A stretch of DNA of 64,000 bases, from the NCBI RefSeq assembly GCF_018129985.1, contig NZ_JAFCKT010000012.1, positions 62,001 to 126,000 on the forward strand, read 5' to 3'. The notes below the pieces were generated by a model. The model made no database searches and was not told the DNA's origin. It saw nothing but the letters and a program-made list of their open reading frames with translations. Below are positions 37,854 through 46,065 of this stretch, piece after piece. Every line of letters starts with the position of its first letter. Position 1 is the stretch's first letter. The translations under genes were made by a program, and so were the position numbers. This DNA is from Bradyrhizobium sp. SZCCT0148 (lineage in GTDB: Bacteria > Pseudomonadota > Alphaproteobacteria > Rhizobiales > Xanthobacteraceae).

Positions 37854-38951
37854 TCAAGCTGCCTTCTTTGCGGAGCCGAGATGCGCAAGGCGCGGCATCA
37901 CCTCGTTCTTGAGCAGCGAGAGCGAGTGGTGCCAGGCTTCCGGCTTGTGCTTGTAATCAAAGCCGAACACGCAGAGCACGCCGAAGCCGCCGACCTCGTC
38001 GTAGATCTTTTCGATCTTCTCGGCGACCGTCGCCGGCGAGCCGACGATCCAGTTCCGCTTGGCGCAATATTCGACGGTGACGTCGCTATCGGGCACATCA
38101 GGCGCGTGCTTCAGATAGTCCTTGAAGCCAAAATGGCCGAGCAGCGGCAGGAAGTACTCGCCCATCATCCGGCCCATCATGTCGCCGGTCGAGAGTTTCC
38201 AGGCCTCCTCGTCGGTGTCGGCGACGAACACCTCGCGCACGAGGCGCCAGTCGGCACGGTTCGGCTTGCGCCCGGTCTTGGCCGCCCCGATCTCGACCGA
38301 GTCCCAGTGGCTGCCGACATAGGCCGGGTTGAGGTTGAGGCTCATCGGAATGAAGCCGCGCTCGCCGGCAAGCTTCAGCGTGTCCGAGTTCTTGGACAGC
38401 CCGGCGACGCCGATCGGCGGATGCGGCGTCTGCAACGGCTTGATGTGCGGCTTGAGGAAGTCGAACATCGTGTCCGGCTTGGTCACCGTCCAGAACTTGC
38501 CCTTGTAGGTCCAGGGCGCGGGATCGCTCCACATCTTCAGGATGATCTCGAGCGCCTCGCGGGTCATGTCACGATTCTGCCCGCTCATGCCGTCGACGTT
38601 GAACATTGCCCAGTCGCTCGGCAGACCGCTCGCCGCCACGCCGAAATTGAGCCGGCCCCCGGAGAGATGGTCGAGCATCGCGACGCGGTTGGCGAGTTCG
38701 GCCGGGTGGTGATAGGGCAGCAGGAAGCCGCCCGGCCCGATGCGGATGTTCTTGGTCTGCATCAAGGCCTGAGCGATCAGCAGGTCCGGCGTGGGATTGG
38801 GTTCCCAGGGCGCGGTGTGGTGCTCGCCGATCCAGGCTTCCTGGTAGCCGAGCTCGTCGAGCCAGCGCAGGACCTGCAGGTCCCAATCATGTCCTTCCTT
38901 CAGGCCGCACTCCGGCGGATGCGAAGGCATCGTGAAATAGCCGATCTCCAT
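37854..38951 (-). CDS. LLM-class flavin-dependent monooxygenase (limonene monooxygenase-like)
   Basis: The 366-residue protein is a luciferase-like monooxygenase: MEIGYFTMPSHPPE, AWIGEHHTAPWEPNPTPDLL, the conserved VAMLDHLSGGRLNFGVA and a late GSPATVAEKIEKI. It resembles limonene 1,2-monooxygenase and alkanal-type enzymes more than RutA. These use reduced FMN and oxygen to oxidise organic substrates. ATG 38951 is chosen because AGGA lies six bases before it. A flavin reductase gene follows on the same strand. Confidence 0.9.
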   Translation of the reverse strand: MEIGYFTMPSHPPECGLKEGHDWDLQVLRWLDELGYQEAWIGEHHTAPWEPNPTPDLLIAQALMQTKNIRIGPGGFLLPYHHPAELANRVAMLDHLSGGRLNFGVAASGLPSDWAMFNVDGMSGQNRDMTREALEIILKMWSDPAPWTYKGKFWTVTKPDTMFDFLKPHIKPLQTPHPPIGVAGLSKNSDTLKLAGERGFIPMSLNLNPAYVGSHWDSVEIGAAKTGRKPNRADWRLVREVFVADTDEEAWKLSTGDMMGRMMGEYFLPLLGHFGFKDYLKHAPDVPDSDVTVEYCAKRNWIVGSPATVAEKIEKIYDEVGGFGVLCVFGFDYKHKPEAWHHSLSLLKNEVMPRLAHLGSAKKAA

Positions 38952-39160
38952 GGGTTTCCTCATCTGATGTTGACGCGTCTTGTCGCGCGTTGACGGAGTT
39001 GAGCGGGGACGGTTGAGCAAGCGCTGTGCCAGTGCGGGGCGGCTTCAAATCGCAGAGAAAGGGCTGGTTTGCCCGCGCAATAGCCGTTATCCCGGCGTCA
39101 GACTCCAAGATGCCGTCTCATTGTCGCGAGACAGCGTCCCGGCCGTGAGACGAGGAGAGA

Positions 39161-40084
39161 ATGACCGAACCCGCTTATGTCGCGGTTGACTGGGGCACCA
39201 GCAGCTTCCGGCTGTGGCTGGTTGATCGTGCCGGCCAGGTGCTGGCCGAGCGTCGCAGCGGCGAGGGCATGCTGGCGGCCGCCAAGGCCGGCTTTCCGGC
39301 CGTGCTGCAGTCGCATCTCGCGGCGATCGAAGCGCCGGATCATCTGCCGGTTCTGGTCTGCGGCATGGCCGGCGCCAAAACCGGCTGGGTCGAGGCCGGC
39401 TATGTCGACACGCCGGCACCGCTCGCGGCCGTCCTGACGCAAGCCGTGCGCGTTCCGGGCCAAGCGCGTGACATCCGCATCCTGCCCGGCATCGCGCAGC
39501 GCGACGTTAGCGCGCCCGACGTCATGCGCGGCGAGGAAACGCAGCTGCTCGGCGCGCTCGGCCTCGAGGCCATGGGCGAGGCGCTGGTCTGCATGCCCGG
39601 CACGCATTCGAAATGGGTGCGGGTGAAGGACGGCGTCGTCGAACGCTTCTCCACTTTCATGACCGGCGAACTGTTCAGCGCCGTCTCGCAAGAGACCATC
39701 CTGTCGCTCGCGGTCGCCGGCGCCGACGAGGCCGAGGATATCGCGAGCTTCAAGGCGGCGGTGAAAGCCGCATACGAGGCGCCGGCCTTCGTTGCCAATC
39801 ATTTGTTCAGCGCGCGGTCGCGCCAGCTGCTGTTCGGCGGCGCGCCGGCTGCGGCGCGCGAGGCGCTGTCAGGTACGTTGATCGGCGTCGAGCTGGCGGC
39901 CGGACTCTCCGGCTCCGTGCCGCAAACAGGTATCAGGCTGATTGCCGCCGGGCGGCTTGCGGTGCTGTACCGGCTGGCGTTCGAGGCGCTGTCGGTCAAC
40001 GCTCATCCGGTCGATGCGGATGAAGCCGTTCGCCGCGGCCTGTCCATGGCGGCTGCCGCGATCTGGAAATCAAAGGATCTTTGA
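39161..40084 (+). CDS. dgoK: 2-dehydro-3-deoxygalactonokinase
   Basis: The 307-residue kinase phosphorylates 2-keto-3-deoxygalactonate, a step of the De Ley-Doudoroff galactose route. Family marks are VAVDWGTSSFRLWLVD (phosphate-1 motif), GMAGAKTGWVEAGY, LPGIAQRDVSAPDVMRGEETQ and CMPGTHSKWVRV. The gene is followed after one base by the aldolase gene, so the two enzymes are translated together. No galactonate dehydratase is visible in the window; it must lie elsewhere. Confidence 0.95.
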   Translation: MTEPAYVAVDWGTSSFRLWLVDRAGQVLAERRSGEGMLAAAKAGFPAVLQSHLAAIEAPDHLPVLVCGMAGAKTGWVEAGYVDTPAPLAAVLTQAVRVPGQARDIRILPGIAQRDVSAPDVMRGEETQLLGALGLEAMGEALVCMPGTHSKWVRVKDGVVERFSTFMTGELFSAVSQETILSLAVAGADEAEDIASFKAAVKAAYEAPAFVANHLFSARSRQLLFGGAPAAAREALSGTLIGVELAAGLSGSVPQTGIRLIAAGRLAVLYRLAFEALSVNAHPVDADEAVRRGLSMAAAAIWKSKDL

Positions 40085-40085
40085 G

Positions 40086-40718
40086 ATGAGCATTCCCTTT
40101 CCGCCGATGAAGCGGCCGCTGGTTGCGATCCTGCGCGGCGTCAAGCCCGAGGAGACTGAAGCGATCGTCGGCGTGCTGATCGAAGCCGGCATGACCGCGA
40201 TCGAGATCCCCCTGAATTCGCCCGATCCGTTCCGCTCCATCGCAACCGCGGTGAAGCAGGCGCCTCCGGACGTGCTGATCGGTGCCGGCACGGTGCTGGC
40301 CACCGCGGATGTCGATCGTCTCAACGACGTCGGCGGCAGGCTGATGGTCTCGCCGAATGTGGACACGCAGGTGCTGGTGCGTGCGCATCAATACGCCATG
40401 GTCACGCTGCCTGGCGTGTTCTCGCCGACCGAAGCGCTGCTCGCCGCGCGCTCGGGCGCATCCGGCCTGAAGTTCTTTCCGGCCAGCGTGCTGGGCGCCT
40501 CCGGCATCGCCGCGATCCGCGCCGTGCTGCCGTCGGGCGTGATGATCGCGGCCGTCGGCGGCGTCTCCGATCAGAACTTTGCCGAATACATCAAGGGCGG
40601 CGTCACCGCCTTCGGGCTCGGCTCCAGCCTCTACAAGCCCGGCATGAGCGCGGCCGATGTCGCCGCGCGCGCGAAGGCGACAATCACGGCTTACGATCGG
40701 GCAATTCAGAAAGATTGA
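40086..40718 (+). CDS. dgoA: 2-dehydro-3-deoxy-6-phosphogalactonate aldolase
   Basis: The 210-residue class I aldolase splits 2-keto-3-deoxy-6-phosphogalactonate to pyruvate and glyceraldehyde-3-phosphate. It shows RPLVAILRGVKPEE, AIEIPLNSPDPFRSI and the Schiff-base region LKFFPASVLG, followed by AVGGVSDQNF. ATG 40086 lies one base after the dgoK stop (TGAG then ATG). It is the KDPGal rather than the KDPG type by its IPLNSPDP motif and its partner gene. Confidence 0.94.
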   Translation: MSIPFPPMKRPLVAILRGVKPEETEAIVGVLIEAGMTAIEIPLNSPDPFRSIATAVKQAPPDVLIGAGTVLATADVDRLNDVGGRLMVSPNVDTQVLVRAHQYAMVTLPGVFSPTEALLAARSGASGLKFFPASVLGASGIAAIRAVLPSGVMIAAVGGVSDQNFAEYIKGGVTAFGLGSSLYKPGMSAADVAARAKATITAYDRAIQKD

Positions 40719-40826
40719 CGGACGATAAACTAGCCGTGAACCCGTCATAACCTATTGTGCCTCATATTGCCCGCGATGCTGATGTGACGTATCGCGCAGT
40801 GTGACTGGCGACAGCAGGAGACCGAC

Positions 40827-42563
40827 ATGGCGATCAACAACGTGGCCGATCTGTTCGTGGCAACGCTCGAACAGGCCGGCGTCAAGCGCATCTACGGCAT
40901 CGTCGGCGACAGCCTGAACGCCCTGACCGAATCATTGCGCCGCCGCGGCACCATCGAGTGGATCCATGTCCGCCACGAGGAGGTCGCCGCCTTCGCCGCC
41001 GCGGGCGAAGCCGAGATGACCGGAAGCCTTGCGGTGTGCGCGGGTTCCTGCGGCCCCGGCAATCTGCATCTGATCAACGGACTGTTCGATGCTCATCGCA
41101 GCCGCGTTCCCGTGCTGGCGATCGCCGCGCAGATCCCTTCGTCCGAGATCGGCGGCGGCTATTTCCAGGAGACCCATCCACAGAACCTGTTCCGTGAATG
41201 CAGCCATTATTGCGAGATGGTCTCCGACCCGAGCCAGCTCCCGTTCGTGCTGGAGAACGCGATCCGCGCGGCGATCGGTCTGCGCGGCGTCGCCGTCGTC
41301 GCCATGCCCGGCGACGTCGCTTTCCGCAGCCCGCCCAAGCGCGCGCTGTCGACCACGCGCGGCCTCAGCGTGGCGGCGCCGAAGGTGGTGCCGGAGGCAG
41401 CCGAGCTGCAGGCGCTCGCGGATCTCCTCAACGGCGTCGAGCGCGTCACCCTGTTCTGCGGCCGCGGCTGCGTCGGCGCGCATGCGCCCCTGATGCAACT
41501 GGCGGAATCGCTGAAGAGCCCGATCGTCCATGCGCTCGGCGGCAAGGAGCATGTCGAGTACGACAACCCCTACGACGTCGGCATGACCGGCTTTATCGGC
41601 TTCTCCTCGGGCTACGCGGCCATGCATGCCTGTGACGCGCTGGTGATGCTGGGCACGGATTTCCCCTACAAGCAGTTCTTCCCCACCGATGCGAAGGTCG
41701 CGCAGATCGACATTCGTCCCGAGAATCTGGGACGTCGCTGCAAGATCGATCTCGGCCTCGTCGGCGACGTCAAGCTCACCATCGAAGCGCTGCTGCCGCT
41801 GCTGACATCAAAGACGCAGCGCAAGCATCTCGACGACGCCGTCGCGCACTACAAGAAGGCGCGCGAGGGGCTGGATTCGCTCGCCAGGGGTACCCCGGGC
41901 AGCAAGCCGATCCATCCGCAATATCTCGCAAAGGTCATCAGCGACCATGCGTCCGACGATGCGGTCTTCACCGCCGATGTCGGCACGCCCACGGTGTGGG
42001 CCGCGCGCTATCTCGACATGAACGGCCGCCGCCGGCTGATCGGTTCATTCGTGCACGGCTCGATGGCCAACGCGATGCCGCAGGCGATCGGCGCGCAGGC
42101 CGCCCAGCCCGGCCGCCAGGTAATCTCGCTGTCCGGCGATGGCGGCTTCACCATGCTGATGGGTGATCTGATCACGCTGACGCAGGAGAAGCTGCCGGTG
42201 AAGGTGGTCGTCTTCAACAACGGCGTGCTCGGCTTCGTTGCGCTGGAGATGAAGGCCGCGGGCTTCGTCGACACCAATGTCGACCTGAAGAATCCGGACT
42301 TCGCAGCGATGGCGCGCGCCATGGGCATCTTTGCCAAGCGCGTCGAGGACCCCGGCGAATTGCCCGGCGCCGTCAAGGAGATGCTCGCCCATGACGGGCC
42401 GGCGCTGCTCGACGTCGTCACCGCAAAGCAGGAACTCTCGATGCCGCCGACCATCACGCCCGAGCAGATCAAGGGCTTCAGTCTCTGGGTGCTGCGCGCG
42501 GTGATGAACGGCCGCGGCGACGAGGTGCTCGACCTCGCGAAGACGAATCTCCTGCCGCGCTAA
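40827..42563 (+). CDS. poxB: Pyruvate dehydrogenase (quinone)
   Basis: The 578-residue ThDP enzyme is close to E. coli PoxB, which oxidises pyruvate to acetate and CO2 and passes electrons to quinone at the membrane. Clear marks are VRHEEVAAFAA with the ThDP-activating Glu, CAGSCGPGNLHLINGLFDAH, ECSHYCEMV, the FAD part and the ThDP/Mg motif LSGDGGFTML...VFNNG. The C-terminus (SLWVLRAVMNGRGDEVLDLA) corresponds to the membrane-activation peptide. It is 109 bases after dgoA, so acetate formation from the galactonate-derived pyruvate is possible. Confidence 0.92.
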   Translation: MAINNVADLFVATLEQAGVKRIYGIVGDSLNALTESLRRRGTIEWIHVRHEEVAAFAAAGEAEMTGSLAVCAGSCGPGNLHLINGLFDAHRSRVPVLAIAAQIPSSEIGGGYFQETHPQNLFRECSHYCEMVSDPSQLPFVLENAIRAAIGLRGVAVVAMPGDVAFRSPPKRALSTTRGLSVAAPKVVPEAAELQALADLLNGVERVTLFCGRGCVGAHAPLMQLAESLKSPIVHALGGKEHVEYDNPYDVGMTGFIGFSSGYAAMHACDALVMLGTDFPYKQFFPTDAKVAQIDIRPENLGRRCKIDLGLVGDVKLTIEALLPLLTSKTQRKHLDDAVAHYKKAREGLDSLARGTPGSKPIHPQYLAKVISDHASDDAVFTADVGTPTVWAARYLDMNGRRRLIGSFVHGSMANAMPQAIGAQAAQPGRQVISLSGDGGFTMLMGDLITLTQEKLPVKVVVFNNGVLGFVALEMKAAGFVDTNVDLKNPDFAAMARAMGIFAKRVEDPGELPGAVKEMLAHDGPALLDVVTAKQELSMPPTITPEQIKGFSLWVLRAVMNGRGDEVLDLAKTNLLPR

Positions 42564-42928
42564 CCCCGCTTCACCGAAGGCGCCGGCAGCGGTTGCTCGT
42601 GGCGGCGCTGGAAGCGTTGCCAGTGCAGCACGCTGCCGACCGTCAAGGCCGGCACGAAGCCGAGCACGATCAGGAAATGCGGCAGCTGCGTCGGCGAGAC
42701 GAACGCGATCGCGATGTCCGAGATGAGCCAGAGTGCTGCGAACATCACCGCGAAGTCCGTTCGCGGACAGCGCAAATAGTAGAATACGGCCGTGATGACC
42801 ATCGCAGGTCCGATCGCCACGCCGATCATGATCGCGGTCAGTTCCTTCGGTGTCAGCGCGTCGAGCATCATCGAGGCCAGCAGCCAGAGTGCGGCGAACA
42901 TGGCGATGATGTCGAGCGGATGCCGCAT
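42560..42928 (-). CDS. Small membrane protein with internal duplication
   Basis: The 122-residue protein has four hydrophobic segments. Two of them begin with the near-identical motif MFAALWL(L/I): DIIAMFAALWLLASMMLDAL and DFAVMFAALWLISDIAIAFV, each followed by a polar Thr/Pro turn and a second helix. This indicates a duplicated helical hairpin. ATG 42928 is chosen because GAGAGG lies six bases before it. The stop codon overlaps that of poxB tail to tail. I know no function. Confidence 0.7.
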   Translation of the reverse strand: MRHPLDIIAMFAALWLLASMMLDALTPKELTAIMIGVAIGPAMVITAVFYYLRCPRTDFAVMFAALWLISDIAIAFVSPTQLPHFLIVLGFVPALTVGSVLHWQRFQRRHEQPLPAPSVKRG

Positions 42929-42994
42929 CCAATACCTCTCGCGGGGACGTCCCATCGTTGTGGCCGGAACTGCGGCCGTCAAGTCAAAATGGGC

Positions 42995-43903
42995 CTATTC
43001 CTCGTCGCGTCCGGGCGTCGGGCGCAGCATGAAATGACCAAAGGCGGTGGCGATCGGCTTGTCCGCATCGTCCTGCCAGGCGCGCGCCTCGAAGGCAACG
43101 ATGCGCCGGCCATGCTTCACGATCGACACGTTGGCGAAGGTGTCGAGCGCGCGGCCGGAGCGAAGATAGTTGATGGTGAGTCCGATCGGCTTGGGCAGCG
43201 CGGCGATGCCGAGCTCGCGCCTCACGCCGAAGATCGCAGTGGTCTCGAGAAAGGCGCCGGTCATGCCGCCGTGGATCGCGGGCAGGATCGGATTGCCGAT
43301 GATTTGCGGCGAGAACGGCATCGTCAGCGTGCCGTCGTCATTGACGCGAATACCGAGCGCACGCGCGAACGGGCTGTTCGCGAACGGACCGTCCGGATCG
43401 TCCGGTGCCTCCAGCGTCGGAATGCTGCGCAAGTCCATCCTGCGATCGGCAAGCATGTTGGTGCGGTTGGCGCCGATCATGAAGCAGGCGGTCGCGGTCG
43501 CGACCGGATCGTCCTCGGACTCCTGGTAGGCCGTCGAGCGCACGAAGGCGATCGAGCGCGTGGTGCGATAGCAGACCGAATGCGCCTTGATGTCTAGACC
43601 TGGCGTGGCCGGCTTCTGATAATCGATGCGCAAATCGAGAGTTGCGATCGCGCTCGTGCCGTCGAGCGCAAGCTGCACCGCCATGCCGCAGCTCTCGTCC
43701 AGCATCGCGGTGACGACGCCACCATGCAGCACGCCCGTTTCGGTGTCGCCGACGAAGACGGGACGATAGGGCAGGCTGGACCAGGCCTCGCTTGGCGCGA
43801 AACGGTCGAGCTGCAACCCGCTGATCTGGCCGTAGTCGGATCGGCGGCCCTTGATGGCTTCGGCGAGTTCCTCGAACGGAAGCGTGGTCGGTATGGGGCT
43901 CAT
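42995..43903 (-). CDS. Tandem hotdog-domain thioesterase (PaaI-like, two copies)
   Basis: The 302-residue protein contains two hotdog folds. The first has the PaaI-like site LHGGVVTAMLDESCG, the second IHGGMTGAFLETTA. Single-domain PaaI thioesterases are about 140 residues, so this is a natural duplication or fusion. They hydrolyse acyl-CoA esters. The second half has replaced the first-half Asp by Glu (LDES to LETT), so the two sites may differ in activity. It is divergent from the gene at 44039. Confidence 0.87.
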   Translation of the reverse strand: MSPIPTTLPFEELAEAIKGRRSDYGQISGLQLDRFAPSEAWSSLPYRPVFVGDTETGVLHGGVVTAMLDESCGMAVQLALDGTSAIATLDLRIDYQKPATPGLDIKAHSVCYRTTRSIAFVRSTAYQESEDDPVATATACFMIGANRTNMLADRRMDLRSIPTLEAPDDPDGPFANSPFARALGIRVNDDGTLTMPFSPQIIGNPILPAIHGGMTGAFLETTAIFGVRRELGIAALPKPIGLTINYLRSGRALDTFANVSIVKHGRRIVAFEARAWQDDADKPIATAFGHFMLRPTPGRDEE

Positions 43904-44038
43904 GAGGACGTTCTAGACCAGTGTCGGGCGCCGCGCAAAACCCGGATCGACCCCGATCGGGCCGGTTTGACCTCGACAGAGCAGGCCGAAGCACCGATGG
44001 TGAGCGCTTCGTTCGCCGACCAGCCCCAAGGAGTGCCC

Positions 44039-44359
44039 ATGGCCGACCCCGAAACGCCCGCCAACAACCAGGGGCCCGTCACCATTTCGAGCTCCAGCTC
44101 GGAGCGGGCGCCGATCATCTATTTCGACGGCGCGTCCTGTTTCGGCCATCACAACGGCGCGATCCAGATCGAGCTCGCCGCGAATTTGCTGATGCCGGTC
44201 GGCGCGGCCGTCAGGGTCGACGTGGTCCAGACCGCGCATCTGCGTTGCAGCGTGGCCGCGGCACTTGCACTGCGCGAAGCCCTCGACAAGGCGCTGGCGA
44301 TGTACCAGCAGGGCCAGAAGCAGCCGGTGGCGGAGGAGATCCCGGCGATGAAGAATTGA
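44039..44359 (+). CDS. Conserved hypothetical protein (106 aa)
   Basis: The 106-residue soluble protein starts after AAGGAG with seven bases spacing. Its centre reads APIIYFDGASCFGHHNGAIQ, then ELAANLLMPVG and a helical ALREALDKALAMYQQGQ. I recognise no domain with certainty. The frame upstream is a shadow of the divergent thioesterase gene. A hairpin follows the stop codon. Confidence 0.75.
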   Translation: MADPETPANNQGPVTISSSSSERAPIIYFDGASCFGHHNGAIQIELAANLLMPVGAAVRVDVVQTAHLRCSVAAALALREALDKALAMYQQGQKQPVAEEIPAMKN

Positions 44360-44364
44360 GATCG

Positions 44365-44389
44365 GGTTTCGCAACAGCGCCGCGAAACC
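44365..44389 (+). terminator. Hairpin after the 44039-44359 gene
   Basis: GGTTTCGC (44365-44372) and GCGAAACC (44382-44389) form a perfect 8-bp stem with a 9-base loop, five bases after the stop codon. No T-tract follows, so it is terminator-like only. Confidence 0.55.
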
Positions 44390-44391
44390 AG

Positions 44392-44436
44392 ACCTCATCC
44401 TGAGGGAGCCCGCAAAGCGGGCGTCTCCAGGATGAC
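44392..44436. repeat. Short dispersed palindromic element, subtype B relative
   Basis: CCTCATCCTGAGG and CAGGATGA enclose the hairpin GCCCGC-AAA-GCGGGC. It shares CATCCTGAGG with the element at 9079-9215. It lies between convergent genes ending at 44359 and 44483. Confidence 0.75.
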
Positions 44437-44482
44437 TGCAGAAATAAGGACGCCTGTTTGAGGCGAGCGGCTCCGCTTCGGC

Positions 44483-45958
44483 CTAAGCCTTGGTCACATG
44501 CACCTTCGCGGTATTGCCGCCGTTCCACTTGCCGTCGAGCGCGCGCTCGATCTGGGCGGCGAGTTGCAGCAACAGGCCGTCATTGGCCTGCTTGGCGATC
44601 GCCTGGATGCCGAGCGGCAGACCGTGGTCTTGCGCCGCCATCGGCATCGAAATCGCGGGCATGCCGCAGAGATTGGCCAGCGGGGTGAAGGCGAAGAAGC
44701 GCCAGAGATTGCCGAACCAGTCGAGCACATCAGGGTTGTCGGAGATGGTGAGATATTCCCTGGTGCCGACCTTCGGCGTCGGCAGTGCGGTGATCGGCGT
44801 CAGGATCACGTCCCACTGCTCGAAGAAGGCACCGAAGCCGCGTGACGTGGTGTTGAACACGCCCTGCATCTTCGCACGCTCGGCGAATGTCGTGTGCCGG
44901 CCGGCTTCCCAGATCCGGATGTTCATGGGCTCGATCAGATCTTCCGGTGGCCTTTCCAGCCCGCGCGCGGCGAGCATGTTGGAGATCACCACCGCGAAAT
45001 TGCTGATGTAGCACATCGTCTGCGCCTCGAACGCGGCGCGGAAATCGAGCTCAGGCAAGGCATAGTCGACGTGATGGCCGAGGCCTTCGAGAAAGCGGCC
45101 GGTCTTGTCCAGCTCGGCGGCGATCTCGGGCGTCGCGGTGTAGTCGCCCCAGGTATGGGACAGCGCGATGCGCAGCTTGGACGGATCGCGCTTGATCATC
45201 TCGGAATAGGGCTGCGCCGTGGTCCAGAACGGCATGAACTCGCCGGGCGCGGGACCGCGGGCGTGATCGACGAAGGCGGCGGTGTCGCGCACCGAGCGCG
45301 ACTGGCAGCCCTGGATCGAGACGAGGCCGGTGAGGTCGGACATGTGCGGCGCCAGCGAGAACACGCCGCGCGAGACCTTCAGCCCGATATTGCCGTTGAC
45401 CCCGGCGGGAATGCGGATCGAGCCGCCGCCGTCGGTGGCATGTGCGATCGGCACCACGCCGGCCGCGACCATGGCCGCGCTGCCCGCCGACGAGCCGCAG
45501 GTGGTGTAGTCGGTATTCCAGGGATTGCGGGTGACGTAGACGGCGGGATTGTCGGCCGACGAGCAGACGCCGAATTCCGGGGTGGTCGTGCGTCCGATCA
45601 GGTTGAGGCCGGCCTGGCGGAATTTGCCGGTGAGGAACGTATCGGCCGCGGCGCGATTGCCGCGCATCAAGAGCGAGCCCATTTCCTGGAGCCGGCCCTT
45701 CATGGTCGGCCCGAGGTCCTTCATCAGGAACGGCAGGCCGGCGAACGGACCTGCGAGATTGGCGCCGTCCTTCGCGGGATCGGCGATCACGTCCTCGAAC
45801 AGCTCCACCACGCCTGACAGCGCCGGATTGACCTTGGCGACACCGGCGGCTGCCTGGCGCGCCAGCTCCTTCGCCGTCAGCTCGCCCTTGCGGACTCGCC
45901 CCGCCAGCGCGACGCCATCGTGCTGCGCCCATTCAGTCCAGCTCATCGGCAAAGTCAT
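44483..45958 (-). CDS. Amidase-signature-family hydrolase
   Basis: The 491-residue enzyme has the full amidase-signature Ser-Ser-Lys triad: Lys in FLMKDLG, the cis-Ser in TTCGSSAGSAA and the nucleophile in GGGSIRIPA. Its length and N-terminus resemble 6-aminohexanoate cyclic-dimer hydrolase; AtzE-type amidases are shorter. It follows the cyanuric-acid-hydrolase-family gene by 107 bases on the same strand and could act on its product. ATG 45958 is chosen over 45988 for AAGGGA nine bases upstream; both are possible. Confidence 0.9.
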   Translation of the reverse strand: MTLPMSWTEWAQHDGVALAGRVRKGELTAKELARQAAAGVAKVNPALSGVVELFEDVIADPAKDGANLAGPFAGLPFLMKDLGPTMKGRLQEMGSLLMRGNRAAADTFLTGKFRQAGLNLIGRTTTPEFGVCSSADNPAVYVTRNPWNTDYTTCGSSAGSAAMVAAGVVPIAHATDGGGSIRIPAGVNGNIGLKVSRGVFSLAPHMSDLTGLVSIQGCQSRSVRDTAAFVDHARGPAPGEFMPFWTTAQPYSEMIKRDPSKLRIALSHTWGDYTATPEIAAELDKTGRFLEGLGHHVDYALPELDFRAAFEAQTMCYISNFAVVISNMLAARGLERPPEDLIEPMNIRIWEAGRHTTFAERAKMQGVFNTTSRGFGAFFEQWDVILTPITALPTPKVGTREYLTISDNPDVLDWFGNLWRFFAFTPLANLCGMPAISMPMAAQDHGLPLGIQAIAKQANDGLLLQLAAQIERALDGKWNGGNTAKVHVTKA

Positions 45959-46065
45959 GAAGTCAGATCCCTTGAGGTGCGGCGTCACCTTTTTAGCAAG
46001 GGACCGCGTGAATCAACTGAGCCGGCACGAGGGGCAGGGTTGCGCCGGGCGGAGAGGTCGGGGCA

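Noticed and set aside
37226..38951. RutA/RutF pyrimidine-degradation pair
   Set aside because: The LLM enzyme resembles limonene monooxygenase and not RutA, and no other rut genes are nearby, although an AtzD/barbiturase-family gene lies 7 kb away.
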